Assembly: GCA_902543185.1 (NCBI GenBank)
Contig: CACBXB010000002.1
Span: 120,116-184,115, forward strand
DNA: 64,000 bases
From: Paracoccaceae bacterium
GTDB lineage: Bacteria > Pseudomonadota > Alphaproteobacteria > Rhodobacterales > Rhodobacteraceae
Direction of reading: 5' to 3'
Below the pieces are notes generated by a model. The model was given only the letters and a program-made list of their open reading frames with translations, was not told the origin of the DNA and searched no databases. Position numbers and translations under genes: made by a program. Below, one piece after another: positions 56,208 to 64,000 of this stretch (within the stretch, counting starts at the first letter, position 1; every line of letters begins with the position of its first letter).

Positions 56208-57716
56208 ATGAACTTAGCCATTTGGTTAGAAAGAACGGCTTTGAAACACCCAAATCGAGAAGCTTTATTTTTGGGTTCTGAATGTATTGGAACATACAAA
56301 GATTTCTGGCGAGCTGTTTGTGCGTTGAGAATTCATTTGGAAAAAGAGGGGATTAAGCGCGGCGATAGAGTAGCAGTATATATGGCAAACTGTCCTGAAT
56401 TTTTGGTCGCGTTCTATGCAATTTGGTCAATGGGTGCAGTTATTGTCCCTATAAACTCTAAGCTTCATATGCGAGAAGTTAGCTGGATTTTAGATAATGC
56501 AGAGTGTTGGTATGTTTTAAGTGATGCTGTTTTATCTTCTGAGATAGATCTTCCTAATATCACTATATTCACTCCAAAATGGGATAATTTTTCCAAAAAC
56601 GTACATGTTGCGCCAGTTTCGTGTTCCTTTAATGAATTGGCATGGCTGTTTTATACTTCTGGTACAACGGGTAAACCCAAAGGCGTCATGATAACGCATG
56701 GTATGATAAAAACTATGGCTTTGTCTTACTTTGCGGATGTTGATCAAGTCCATCCCTCGGATACAACGCTTTATGCCGCTCCTATGTCTCATGGAGCTGG
56801 GTTATATAGTATTATGCATATACTAGCGGGTACTCGGCACGCTATACCTTTGAGTGGTGGATTTGACGAAGGAGAGATATTTAATTTAGCTAAAAAATTA
56901 GATAATATACACATGTTTGCAGCTCCAACTATGGTGAAGCGGTTAACGAAATTTGCCAAAAAAAACAATAAAGACGGTACTGGGTTTCGTACAGTAGTCT
57001 ATGCTGGAGGCCCAATGTACTTATCAGATATAATTGAAGCGGTAGAGCAGTTCGGTCCAATATTCGTGCAAGTTTATGGTCAAGGAGAATGTCCAATGGG
57101 TATAACAGTTCTTCCAAGATATCAGGTTGCAGATCGAAAATCGAAAAAATGGAAACAACGGTTGCAGTCTGTTGGATATGCTCAATCTGCAGTTGAAGTA
57201 AAAATAGGAAACAAAGCTGGCAGTGTCAGTAAACCCGGGGAAACTGGCGAGATTATGGTAAGAGGCGACTTGGTCATGCCAGGTTATTGGAATAATAGAA
57301 ACGCCACCTCAAAGGCAATTATTGATGGTTGGTTAATGACCGGGGATATAGGTTCGATAGACGAAGATGGTTATGTAACTATGCATGATCGCTCCAAAGA
57401 TATGATTATTTCTGGTGGATCGAATATATATCCGAGAGAAATCGAAGAAATTCTACTTTTACATAAATCTGTAAGTGAAGTTTCAGTAGTTGGCAGAGAA
57501 AATGACGAGTGGGGTGAGGAAGTTGTTGCATTTATTGTTATCGAAAAAGGTCAACAGTTTTTACCAGAAACTCTTGATCAACATTGCCTTGAAAATATTG
57601 CTCGGTTTAAGAGGCCGAAAGACTATATTAACGTAAGTGAATTGCCAAAAAATAATTATGGCAAGGTCCTAAAAACTCACTTACGAGAAAAATTAAAGCA
57701 AAATATCCAAGGCTAA
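56208..57716 (+). CDS. AMP-dependent acyl-CoA synthetase/ligase family protein
   Basis: The 502-residue adenylate-forming enzyme has the AMP motif Y-T-S-G-T-T-G-K-P-K-G, the T-G-D-I-G-S-I-D-E-D-G-Y motif and the catalytic lysine near the C-terminus (K-N-N-Y-G-K-V-L-K). The family activates carboxylic acids to acyl-CoA. The length suggests a medium- or long-chain or aromatic substrate, but it is not determinable. It stands alone, convergent with acs. Confidence 0.9.
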   Translation: MNLAIWLERTALKHPNREALFLGSECIGTYKDFWRAVCALRIHLEKEGIKRGDRVAVYMANCPEFLVAFYAIWSMGAVIVPINSKLHMREVSWILDNAECWYVLSDAVLSSEIDLPNITIFTPKWDNFSKNVHVAPVSCSFNELAWLFYTSGTTGKPKGVMITHGMIKTMALSYFADVDQVHPSDTTLYAAPMSHGAGLYSIMHILAGTRHAIPLSGGFDEGEIFNLAKKLDNIHMFAAPTMVKRLTKFAKKNNKDGTGFRTVVYAGGPMYLSDIIEAVEQFGPIFVQVYGQGECPMGITVLPRYQVADRKSKKWKQRLQSVGYAQSAVEVKIGNKAGSVSKPGETGEIMVRGDLVMPGYWNNRNATSKAIIDGWLMTGDIGSIDEDGYVTMHDRSKDMIISGGSNIYPREIEEILLLHKSVSEVSVVGRENDEWGEEVVAFIVIEKGQQFLPETLDQHCLENIARFKRPKDYINVSELPKNNYGKVLKTHLREKLKQNIQG

Positions 57717-57753
57717 TTTAATAGTCTTACTCTTGATTTTTTTGTTTATTCAG

Positions 57754-59697
57754 TCACGCGTCGTTCATTCTATTTATAATAAGATCATCTACAACAGCAG
57801 GTTCTGCTAAGGTAGATGTATCTCCTAAAGAACCGTAGTCGTTTTCTGCGATTTTTCTCAGTATACGCCTCATAATTTTACCAGATCGCGTTTTTGGTAA
57901 ACCAGGAGCCCACTGAATAAGATCTGGCGAAGCAATTGGTCCAATTTCGGTGCGAACCCAATTTCTTAGTTCCAATCGAAGTTCTTCAGTAGGGATTTCT
58001 CCCGACATTAATGTCACATAACAATAAATGCCCTGTCCCTTAATATTATGGGGAAACCCAACCACTGCAGCTTCTGAAACTTTAGGATGAGCAACAAGTG
58101 CGCTCTCAACTTCTGCAGTCCCCATTCTATGACCTGAAACATTGATAACATCATCTACTCGGCCTGTAATCCAGTAATATCCGTCACTATCGCGACGACA
58201 ACCATCGCCAGAAAAATAGTAACCTTTGTAATCACTGAAGTAGGTTTTAATAAAGCGGTCATGATCGCCATAAACAGTACGCATTTGCCCGGGCCAACTA
58301 TCTTTAATACATAAAACACCTTCTGCTTCTGTGTTATTTATTTCTTGGCCTGTCTGTGGATCTAAAATGGCAGGTTTAATTCCAAAAAATGGATGTGTCG
58401 CTGATCCAGGTTTTGTATCTGTCGCGCCGGGAATTGGTGTCAGCAGGTGCCCACCAGTTTCAGTTTGCCACCATGTGTCAACAATTGGGCAATTTCCTTT
58501 TCCTACAACCTCATTATACCAATTCCATGCTTCTGGGTTTATAGGCTCACCAACTGTTCCTAGAACTTTTAGAGACGATAAATTACATTTTTCAACATAC
58601 TCATTACCCTGGCCCATCAACGCACGAATGGCTGTTGGTGCTGTATAAAACTGGTTTACTTTATGTTTCTCACAAACTTGCCAAAACCGCGATGCATCAG
58701 GGTAGGTTGGGATCCCCTCAAACATTAAGGTCGTTGCTCCATTTGAAAGAGGACCATAAACAATATAACTATGGCCAGTTACCCATCCCACGTCTGCAGT
58801 ACACCAGAAAATATCATTTTGATGATAATCAAATACGTATTCATGTGTCATTGAAGCCCAAACTAAATAGCCGCCTGAACAGTGTTGAACACCTTTAGGC
58901 GCACCAGTTGAGCCAGATGTATAAAGGATAAACAATGGCTCTTCAGCATTCATAGCTGTTGGCTCGCATTTTTCAGATGCATTCTTCATGGCAGAGTTAT
59001 AAGAGATATCGCGACCTTCCGTCATCGGGACATTACCTCCAGTTCTTTCAACGACAAGAGTTTGCACATCACCGCATATCTCTAATGCTTTATCTACGTT
59101 TGACTTCAACGGTGTATTCTTCCCCCCCCTTGGAGCCTCATCGGCTGTCACTATAAGTGATGCTTTACAGCCTTCAACTCGAGCGGCTAAAGCTTCAGGT
59201 GAAAATCCTGCAAAAACAATGGAGTGAATTGCCCCAATCCTTGCACAAGCCAGCATTGCGTAGGCCGCTTCAGGTATCATTGGCATATAAAGCACGACGC
59301 GGTCACCCTTGGATAATCCTAAATTTTTATAAACATTTGCAAGCTTACTTACTTGTTGATGCAGTTCGCTGTAGGTTACATGCTTGCTCTCTGAGGGGTC
59401 GTCCCCTTCCCATATGATAGCTGTTTGCTCACCACGACTGTCAAGATGTCGGTCGATACAGTTAGCCGAAACATTGAGCTCACCGTCCTCAAACCACTTT
59501 ATTGAAACATTCGGGTGTTCGTATGATACATTCTTGATTTTAGTGAAGGGTTTTATCCAGTCTACTCGCAAACCATGCTTTGACCAAAACGCATCGGGAT
59601 CATTTATCGATTCAGAATACATTTCTTGATAGCGTTCTTTGTCAATAATAGCATTGGCTTTAAATTCGTCGCTTGGAGGAAAAATATTTTTAGACAT
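57754..59697 (-). CDS. acsA: Acetyl-coenzyme A synthetase
   Basis: The 647-residue enzyme makes acetyl-CoA from acetate, ATP and CoA. It has the N-terminal ACAS domain (Y-Q-E-M-Y-x-x-S), the [11 protein letters not shown] motif and the acetylatable lysine in [17 protein letters not shown] just upstream selects the ATG at 59697 rather than 59709. Acetate activation suits a heterotroph living on algal organic matter. Confidence 0.96.
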   Translation of the reverse strand: MSKNIFPPSDEFKANAIIDKERYQEMYSESINDPDAFWSKHGLRVDWIKPFTKIKNVSYEHPNVSIKWFEDGELNVSANCIDRHLDSRGEQTAIIWEGDDPSESKHVTYSELHQQVSKLANVYKNLGLSKGDRVVLYMPMIPEAAYAMLACARIGAIHSIVFAGFSPEALAARVEGCKASLIVTADEAPRGGKNTPLKSNVDKALEICGDVQTLVVERTGGNVPMTEGRDISYNSAMKNASEKCEPTAMNAEEPLFILYTSGSTGAPKGVQHCSGGYLVWASMTHEYVFDYHQNDIFWCTADVGWVTGHSYIVYGPLSNGATTLMFEGIPTYPDASRFWQVCEKHKVNQFYTAPTAIRALMGQGNEYVEKCNLSSLKVLGTVGEPINPEAWNWYNEVVGKGNCPIVDTWWQTETGGHLLTPIPGATDTKPGSATHPFFGIKPAILDPQTGQEINNTEAEGVLCIKDSWPGQMRTVYGDHDRFIKTYFSDYKGYYFSGDGCRRDSDGYYWITGRVDDVINVSGHRMGTAEVESALVAHPKVSEAAVVGFPHNIKGQGIYCYVTLMSGEIPTEELRLELRNWVRTEIGPIASPDLIQWAPGLPKTRSGKIMRRILRKIAENDYGSLGDTSTLAEPAVVDDLIINRMNDA

Positions 59698-59849
59698 CTG
59701 GTCTCCCATCGATAATAAGATCGTTATTCGGCTTTATCTGCCTAACTTATAGCACGACCAAATTTATAAAGCTAAATCGCAAGCTCGCAACTCTAAATAT
59801 GTAAAAATTCTTTACGAAGTTTCACCAAATGTTACCCGCCAGCTAGCAG

Positions 59850-60248
59850 TTAGAGCAAACCTTCAAGATTATAGCCGCTTTCTAGCGTTGTTTTTAAAAT
59901 TTCATCTTTAGACATTTTTCCAATTTGACCTAATGCCCAAATAGCAGCACATCTAGTTCCGCTAGTACAGTAGGCCAAAACTGGGCGCTCACTTTTATTT
60001 ATAAAATCCATCTGTTTTTCAATGTTTTCAGAATTCATATTTTCGAATGTCAGGGGATGATATTCAAATGAAATGCCTGTCTCTACTGCAGCTTTAGCGA
60101 TTAAGCTGGATTGGATATTTGGATGGACTTCAAAATCAGGACGATTACAAATAATTTTTTCAAAGCCCTTTTCTGAAAGGATTTCTACATCTGCTAGGGA
60201 TATTTGCGCGGAGACATTATATAGTCCAGATATATTAACGATTTGCAT
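59850..60248 (-). CDS. DUF442 / TIGR01244-type Cys-phosphatase-like sulfur protein
   Basis: The 132-residue protein has the C-x5-R loop C-T-S-G-T-R-C-A in the dual-specificity-phosphatase-like fold of the DUF442 family, which includes the N-terminal domain of Blh-type proteins. It is placed directly after the MBL gene, so the two probably act together in sulfur or persulfide handling. I chose ATG 60248; a TTG start at 60269 would nearly touch the MBL stop. Confidence 0.82.
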   Translation of the reverse strand: MQIVNISGLYNVSAQISLADVEILSEKGFEKIICNRPDFEVHPNIQSSLIAKAAVETGISFEYHPLTFENMNSENIEKQMDFINKSERPVLAYCTSGTRCAAIWALGQIGKMSKDEILKTTLESGYNLEGLL

Positions 60249-60270
60249 TTTTTCTAGATATCTGGACAAC

Positions 60271-61134
60271 TCAAAGTTTGTTAACAGGGACTTTTATATA
60301 TGTATTACCTTGTTCATCTGGGTCGGGCATATTCCCAGCTCTCATATTCACCTGTAGAGATGGAATGATTAACTTTGGCATATTCAATTTTTTATCGCGC
60401 TCGTCTCGCATCTTTACGAAGTCTTCTTTAGATTTTCCTACTTTAATATGAATATTTTTTTCTTTCTGCTCTCGGACAGTTGTCTCCCAAGCAAACTCAT
60501 CTCTTTCTGGTGACTTATAGTCATGGCCTACAAATATTCTCGTTTCATCTGGCAGACTTAAAATCTTTTGTATTGAATTAAACATCGTTGTTGATGACCC
60601 TCCAGGAAAGTCACACCGCGCAGTTCCAAAATCTGGCATAAAAAGTGTATCGCCAACAAAAGCGGCATCACCAATTACATAAGTGAGACATGCGGGTGTG
60701 TGTCCTGGTGTGTGGATTACATCGCCTCGCATTTGGCCTATATGAAAACTGTCACCATCTTTAAAAAGTCGATCAAACTGCGATCCATCACGCTGAAACT
60801 CAGTGCCTTCATTGAATATTTTCCCAAAAGTATCTTGGACTAATTTTATATTCTCTCCAATAGCGATTTTGCCACCAATTTTTTCCTGTAGATATGGAGC
60901 TGCTGATAAGTGATCAGCGTGTACATGAGACTCTAACAGCCATTCCACTGTTAAGCCTTTTTCAGTTATAAAAGCTATAATTTCGTCAGCAAATGCGGTA
61001 TTGGTTCTGCCTGATGAAAAATCAAAATCTAAAACGCTATCGATGATAGCACATGAGTTCCCTTTAGGGTCTGCAACTATATATGAAATGGTATTTGTCG
61101 CTGTATCAAAAAATGATGTGACATTTGGTTTCAT
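60271..61134 (-). CDS. MBL-fold persulfide dioxygenase-like protein (Blh type)
   Basis: The 287-residue metallo-beta-lactamase-fold protein has H-V-H-A-D-H as metal motif, then T-P-G-H-T-P, G-D-T-L-F-M-P-D and G-H-D-Y. The D-F-G-T-A-R-C-D-F-P-G-G segment is typical of the Blh/ETHE1 branch that oxidises persulfides to sulfite. CGGAGA upstream selects the ATG at 61134. With the DUF442 gene it makes the two-part sulfide-detoxification set. No BigR-type regulator is adjacent. Confidence 0.85.
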   Translation of the reverse strand: MKPNVTSFFDTATNTISYIVADPKGNSCAIIDSVLDFDFSSGRTNTAFADEIIAFITEKGLTVEWLLESHVHADHLSAAPYLQEKIGGKIAIGENIKLVQDTFGKIFNEGTEFQRDGSQFDRLFKDGDSFHIGQMRGDVIHTPGHTPACLTYVIGDAAFVGDTLFMPDFGTARCDFPGGSSTTMFNSIQKILSLPDETRIFVGHDYKSPERDEFAWETTVREQKEKNIHIKVGKSKEDFVKMRDERDKKLNMPKLIIPSLQVNMRAGNMPDPDEQGNTYIKVPVNKL

Positions 61135-61203
61135 ATAAATCTCCGATAACAAAACGATACATTTAAAATATAACGTAAATCAAGTGCTACCTAACGTGAT
61201 TTA

Positions 61204-61416
61204 TCAGAGCATTATTCCGAGAATAACTAGCATTAAACCAATAGCCGATAAGAAAAGCGCGGCCATATTTAAAGGAACTGCTTTTTGTAAGCTGCTACGC
61301 AATTCTTCGTCTGATGTTGCAAGCTTTTTTGCCTTTAAAACAGTTTTAATACACCAAAAGAGACCAACAAGGCCAAGTATAGATAAAATTGAGCCAATCC
61401 AGATCAGTAATTCCAT
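61204..61416 (-). CDS. Small two-span membrane protein
   Basis: The 70-residue protein has two hydrophobic segments, at residues 4-24 and 50-70, joined by a charged loop with K-A-K-K-L. It has a proper ATG, lies in an otherwise free region, and similar proteins seem to occur in Rhodobacterales. The function is unknown. A stop follows directly after the second span. Confidence 0.65.
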   Translation of the reverse strand: MELLIWIGSILSILGLVGLFWCIKTVLKAKKLATSDEELRSSLQKAVPLNMAALFLSAIGLMLVILGIML

Positions 61417-61522
61417 TTCTACCCCGTTTTATCCTTGAGTTAAGCTAGTTTATTTAATATCGCAAGTTCTCTAATAATTAAAAAATTTTGAATATATTTA
61501 TCATTTTTAGTAGGAGGGAATA

Positions 61523-61780
61523 ATGGTTGATACGGTGCCTGACAGTTACAGAGTAGCTGGAGAGGAATTGAGGCAATTCGTTGAAAGATTTGAGCGTTTG
61601 GAAATTGAAAAAAAAGATATTTCTGATCAGCAAAAAGAAGTTATGGCTGAGGCAAAGTCACGTGGATATGATACGAGAATAATGCGCAAAATTGTGTCTT
61701 TAAGAAAACGTGATTTGGAAGATGTTGCAGAAGAAGAAGCTATTTTGAGTATGTACAAGACAGCGCTGGGTATGAATTAG
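61523..61780 (+). CDS. gapR: GapR-family nucleoid-associated protein (DUF2312)
   Basis: The 85-residue DNA-binding protein has the coiled helical DUF2312 pattern: E-L-R-Q-F-V-E-R-F-E-R-L-E, then Q-Q-K-E-V-M-A-E-A-K-S-R-G-Y-D and M-R-K-I-V-x-L-R-K. In Caulobacter GapR binds overtwisted AT-rich DNA ahead of moving polymerases. GGAGGG precedes the ATG at 61523. The ABC permease gene follows. Confidence 0.92.
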   Translation: MVDTVPDSYRVAGEELRQFVERFERLEIEKKDISDQQKEVMAEAKSRGYDTRIMRKIVSLRKRDLEDVAEEEAILSMYKTALGMN

Positions 61781-61831
61781 TTTTTGGTTATTACTCGATA
61801 ATCTGCTACGTTTTGTTGATGTAAATTTGGT

Positions 61832-63514
61832 TTGAGCAGGTACATCTTGATAGAAGATAGATTACACAGAAATAGAATTTTATTTTTGAAAAATGTGGAT
61901 GTTTGGTCCATGAATGCATTAGTAATTGCTGCATTAGTAATTGCTCCCATATTATCTGTTTTCATAATTGCGTTAACTCCCACAGAAAATATTTGGCCGC
62001 ATTTGTTATCAACTACTTTGCCGCGATATGCTTCTAACACACTCTTTCTAATGTTTTTTGTTGGGGTATTTTCCGGTATAATAGGGACCTCTACCGCTTG
62101 GTTAGTTGCACGATACCGATTTTTTGGATCCAATTGGTTGCAATGGGCTTTATTTCTGCCTCTTGCGCTACCTGCCTATGTAGCTTCATATGCTCTAGTA
62201 GACTTGTTGGAATATGCTGGTCCCATCCAGTCTTTGTTGCGCAGTTTGTTCAATTGGCAGACATCTCAGGATTACTGGTTTCCCGAAGTTCGCAGTTTAA
62301 CTTCGGCAATATTTGTTTTGTCACTCGCTCTTTATCCTTATGTTTATTTGATGGCGCGCTCGGCGTTTTTAGAACAATCAGATTCTGCTGAAGAGGTAGC
62401 TAAATCGTTAGGCATTTCAGTTGTAGGACGGTTTTTTAGGCTCGGTCTGCCATTAGCACGTCCCGCAGTGTTTGCAGGTATTGCTCTTGTAATGATGGAG
62501 ACAGCCAGTGATTTTGGTGCAGTCGATTTCTTTGCCGTACAAACTTTAACCACTGGGATATTTAGCGTTTGGCTGGAAAGTAATAATGCAGGAGGTGCTG
62601 CCCAAATTGCATCAACTGTATTAATTATAATTGTTATTTTGGTTGCACTAGAAAAATTTAACCAACGAAAATTGCGCTTTTACAATCTGTCATACCGTTA
62701 CAAAAATATAGAAAAGATAAGTCTAAACCGTATTAGCAGTTTAATTGCTTTTGGTGTTTGTTTTCTCCCAATTTTCTTTGGGTTTATCTTACCCTTCCTC
62801 GTTCTGGTAAATTTAGGATACGGAAATCTGGATTTTTGGATCAATACTAGCTTAATTTCTGCTATAAAAAATACCTTAATAGTATCTGGGCTGGCTGCAC
62901 TTATCACAGTTACGCTAGCATTATTGATGGTTTATGGTATCCGGCTCTCTGGTAAAAAATTACCACTTTTTATTTTACCTTTAACAACCATAGGATATGC
63001 AGCACCAGGAGCAGTTCTCGGAATCGGTATTCTAGTTCCTCTAGCTTTTCTTGATAATTGGCTGGCAGATCGAATTTTTGATTTAACTAGATATGATCCT
63101 GGATTGATTTTTACAGGAACAGCTTTTGCAGTAATTCTAGCTTATTGTGTTCGGTTTTTTTCTATTGCACAACAAACAGTAGATGGAGCGCTTGGAAGAG
63201 TTTCTCCAAGTTTGCCGAATGCTGCCAGATCATTAGGCCGCAATAAACTTCAAGTTTTATGGGAAATTTATCGACCCTTAATAAGTGCTTCTACGGCTAC
63301 TGCACTCTTACTTGTGTTTGTAGATTGCGTAAAAGAATTGCCTGCAACTATGCTATTGAGACCATTCAATTTTGAAACCCTCGCTACGCGAGTGCATGTG
63401 CAGGCAAGTTTAGAAGATTTGCCTAATGCAGCGCCCGGTGCGATTTTAATTGTTTTGATAGGGCTTTGTGCTGTTTTCTTGTTAGCTAGAGTGAATAAGC
63501 AAATTTCTCACTAA
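61832..63514 (+). CDS. Iron(III)-type ABC transporter permease (FbpB/AfuB-like)
   Basis: The 560-residue protein has about 12 membrane segments in two homologous halves with the EAA-type loops (A-E-E-V-A-K-S-L-G-I-S and A-A-R-S-L-G-R-N-K). The length and halves fit the fused FbpB-type permease for ferric iron. The first half includes L-P-L-A-L-P-A-Y-V-A-S-Y-A-L-V-D. Only a TTG start is available at the front (61832 or 61847), so the start is uncertain. No binding protein or ATPase gene lies next to it. Confidence 0.85.
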   Translation: MSRYILIEDRLHRNRILFLKNVDVWSMNALVIAALVIAPILSVFIIALTPTENIWPHLLSTTLPRYASNTLFLMFFVGVFSGIIGTSTAWLVARYRFFGSNWLQWALFLPLALPAYVASYALVDLLEYAGPIQSLLRSLFNWQTSQDYWFPEVRSLTSAIFVLSLALYPYVYLMARSAFLEQSDSAEEVAKSLGISVVGRFFRLGLPLARPAVFAGIALVMMETASDFGAVDFFAVQTLTTGIFSVWLESNNAGGAAQIASTVLIIIVILVALEKFNQRKLRFYNLSYRYKNIEKISLNRISSLIAFGVCFLPIFFGFILPFLVLVNLGYGNLDFWINTSLISAIKNTLIVSGLAALITVTLALLMVYGIRLSGKKLPLFILPLTTIGYAAPGAVLGIGILVPLAFLDNWLADRIFDLTRYDPGLIFTGTAFAVILAYCVRFFSIAQQTVDGALGRVSPSLPNAARSLGRNKLQVLWEIYRPLISASTATALLLVFVDCVKELPATMLLRPFNFETLATRVHVQASLEDLPNAAPGAILIVLIGLCAVFLLARVNKQISH

Positions 63515-63567
63515 ATTGATTTTGTGTCTTGCAAGATTGAAAGTGTTTATTTAATGACCCTTTTAGT

Positions 63568-63643
63568 GCCCCTATAGCTCAGCTGGTAGAGCAACTGATT
63601 TGTAATCAGTAGGTCCGCGGTTCGAGTCCGTGTGGGGGCACCA
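63568..63643 (+). tRNA. tRNA-Thr (anticodon TGT)
   Basis: A complete 76-base cloverleaf with encoded CCA end. The acceptor arms GCCCCTA and TGGGGGC pair with one G-T pair, the D arm has AGCTCAGCTGGTAGAGC, the anticodon stem CTGAT/ATCAG surrounds the loop with TGT at 63601-63603, and the T arm carries GGTTCGAGTCC. It reads ACA and ACG/ACU-family threonine codons. No rRNA operon is nearby. Confidence 0.95.
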
Positions 63644-64000
63644 TTTAAATCAATAACTTAGCCAAATGTGCGTTAACTTGATTTAATTTTCAGCCAGACA
63701 ATGAGCCAGACAAATGATGGTCTAATTACGTTATTTAGCGTTATTGGCTACTTGATTTACAGCACCACATTAGCAACGCGCGCGCGCCCGTGCGCTACCT
63801 GTGCCTTTTTGTGTGAAAGGGGCTTGTTGCATTGAGTCCTAGTTGCTTGACTAAACGCTATTCATACCATTGCTCTCACATTTAGCGAAATCCCCGCATC
63901 CTAGCGTTATCCAACAACAGAAATGACAAACTCCCCTTTATCAGGCGTAGGGGGGAGGAGGCGCATATATCGATAAGGCGGTGGATAAGGTGAGTTTTGC
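63644..64000. other. Gene-free flank after tRNA-Thr, possible element boundary
   Basis: These 357 bases hold no convincing gene. Texture differs from the rest: an alternating CG run at 63777-63787 followed by more G+C, direct repeats AGCCAGACAA at 63692-63701 and 63704-63713, and an imperfect inverted repeat of about 14 bases, 63928-63942 against 63984-63997. A 44-codon frame at 63702-63836 starting M-S-Q-T-N-D-G is not recognised. tRNA 3' ends are common integration sites, so an integrated element or its remnant may begin here, but no integrase is visible before the window ends. Confidence 0.45.

Noticed and set aside
57717..57753. Terminator between the AMP ligase and acsA
   Set aside because: A T-rich stretch is present but no stem with adequate pairing was found.
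1..64000. CRISPR array, insertion sequence or prophage
   Set aside because: No regularly spaced repeats, transposase or phage structural genes were seen on either strand; the only candidate boundary is the tRNA-Thr flank.

Overview
The window reads as ordinary chromosome of an AT-rich marine alphaproteobacterium, most likely a Rhodobacterales (roseobacter-type) lineage. The evidence is the gene content and order: ftsEX-plsC, fhs-chorismate mutase-folD, ctaC-ctaB-small protein-ctaG-ctaE-surf1-thrC-M16 peptidase, the sarcosine oxidase soxBDAG set, dnaG-rpoD, nrdR-ribD-ribE, a complete thiosulfate sox cluster, clpP-clpX, aat-accC-accB, and gapR (DUF2312). The taxonomic call is inference. GC content was judged by eye, not computed. 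Gene density is very high: adjacent genes often overlap by 1-11 bases, and several convergent pairs overlap.

Layout. 1-3.8 kb: start of argH, a TlpA-type thioredoxin, a zinc-ribbon membrane protein and ftsE-ftsX-plsC. 4-7 kb: one-carbon/folate genes fhs and folD with a small chorismate mutase. 7-14 kb (minus strand): topA, scoA-scoB, the Lhr-type helicase and pdeM. 14-21 kb: tldD, divergent from the cytochrome oxidase operon, then surf1 and thrC. 21-26 kb: M16 peptidase, GNAT, FAD-linked oxidase, DUF393 protein, rimO. 26.6-31.7 kb: heterotetrameric sarcosine oxidase, which feeds methylene-THF to the FolD/Fhs steps encoded earlier. 31.7-38.6 kb: dnaG, rpoD, yjbQ, nrdR, ribD and a frame-disrupted ribE. 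38.7-48.8 kb: thiosulfate oxidation (soxS divergent from soxVWXYZABCD, then a small cytochrome c and soxF). 48.8-56 kb: a photolyase-like flavoprotein, clpP, clpX, an NDUFA12-family protein, an MlaD-like protein, DUF2155, aat, accC, accB. 56-63.5 kb: AMP-dependent ligase, acs, a rhodanese/DUF442-like protein with an MBL persulfide-dioxygenase-like protein, small membrane protein, gapR and an iron-type ABC permease. A tRNA-Thr closes the gene-dense part, followed by about 360 bases of different texture with no gene.

The sox names are used for two unrelated systems here: sarcosine oxidase soxB/D/A/G at 26.7-31.7 kb and sulfur oxidation sox genes at 38.7-48.8 kb.

I did not find a clearly new biological system. 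The points most worth checking are: a one-base frame break at a seven-G run in ribE, an otherwise essential gene; a sox cluster that keeps soxS but has no adjacent soxR and encodes a short one-heme SoxD, followed by an unexplained 478-base gap; a photolyase-family protein whose FAD domain comes first, with a possible alpha/beta domain after it; a candidate NrdR box next to a perfect DnaA box upstream of nrdR; overlapping divergent start codons of argH and tlpA; and a possible integration-site flank after the tRNA-Thr.
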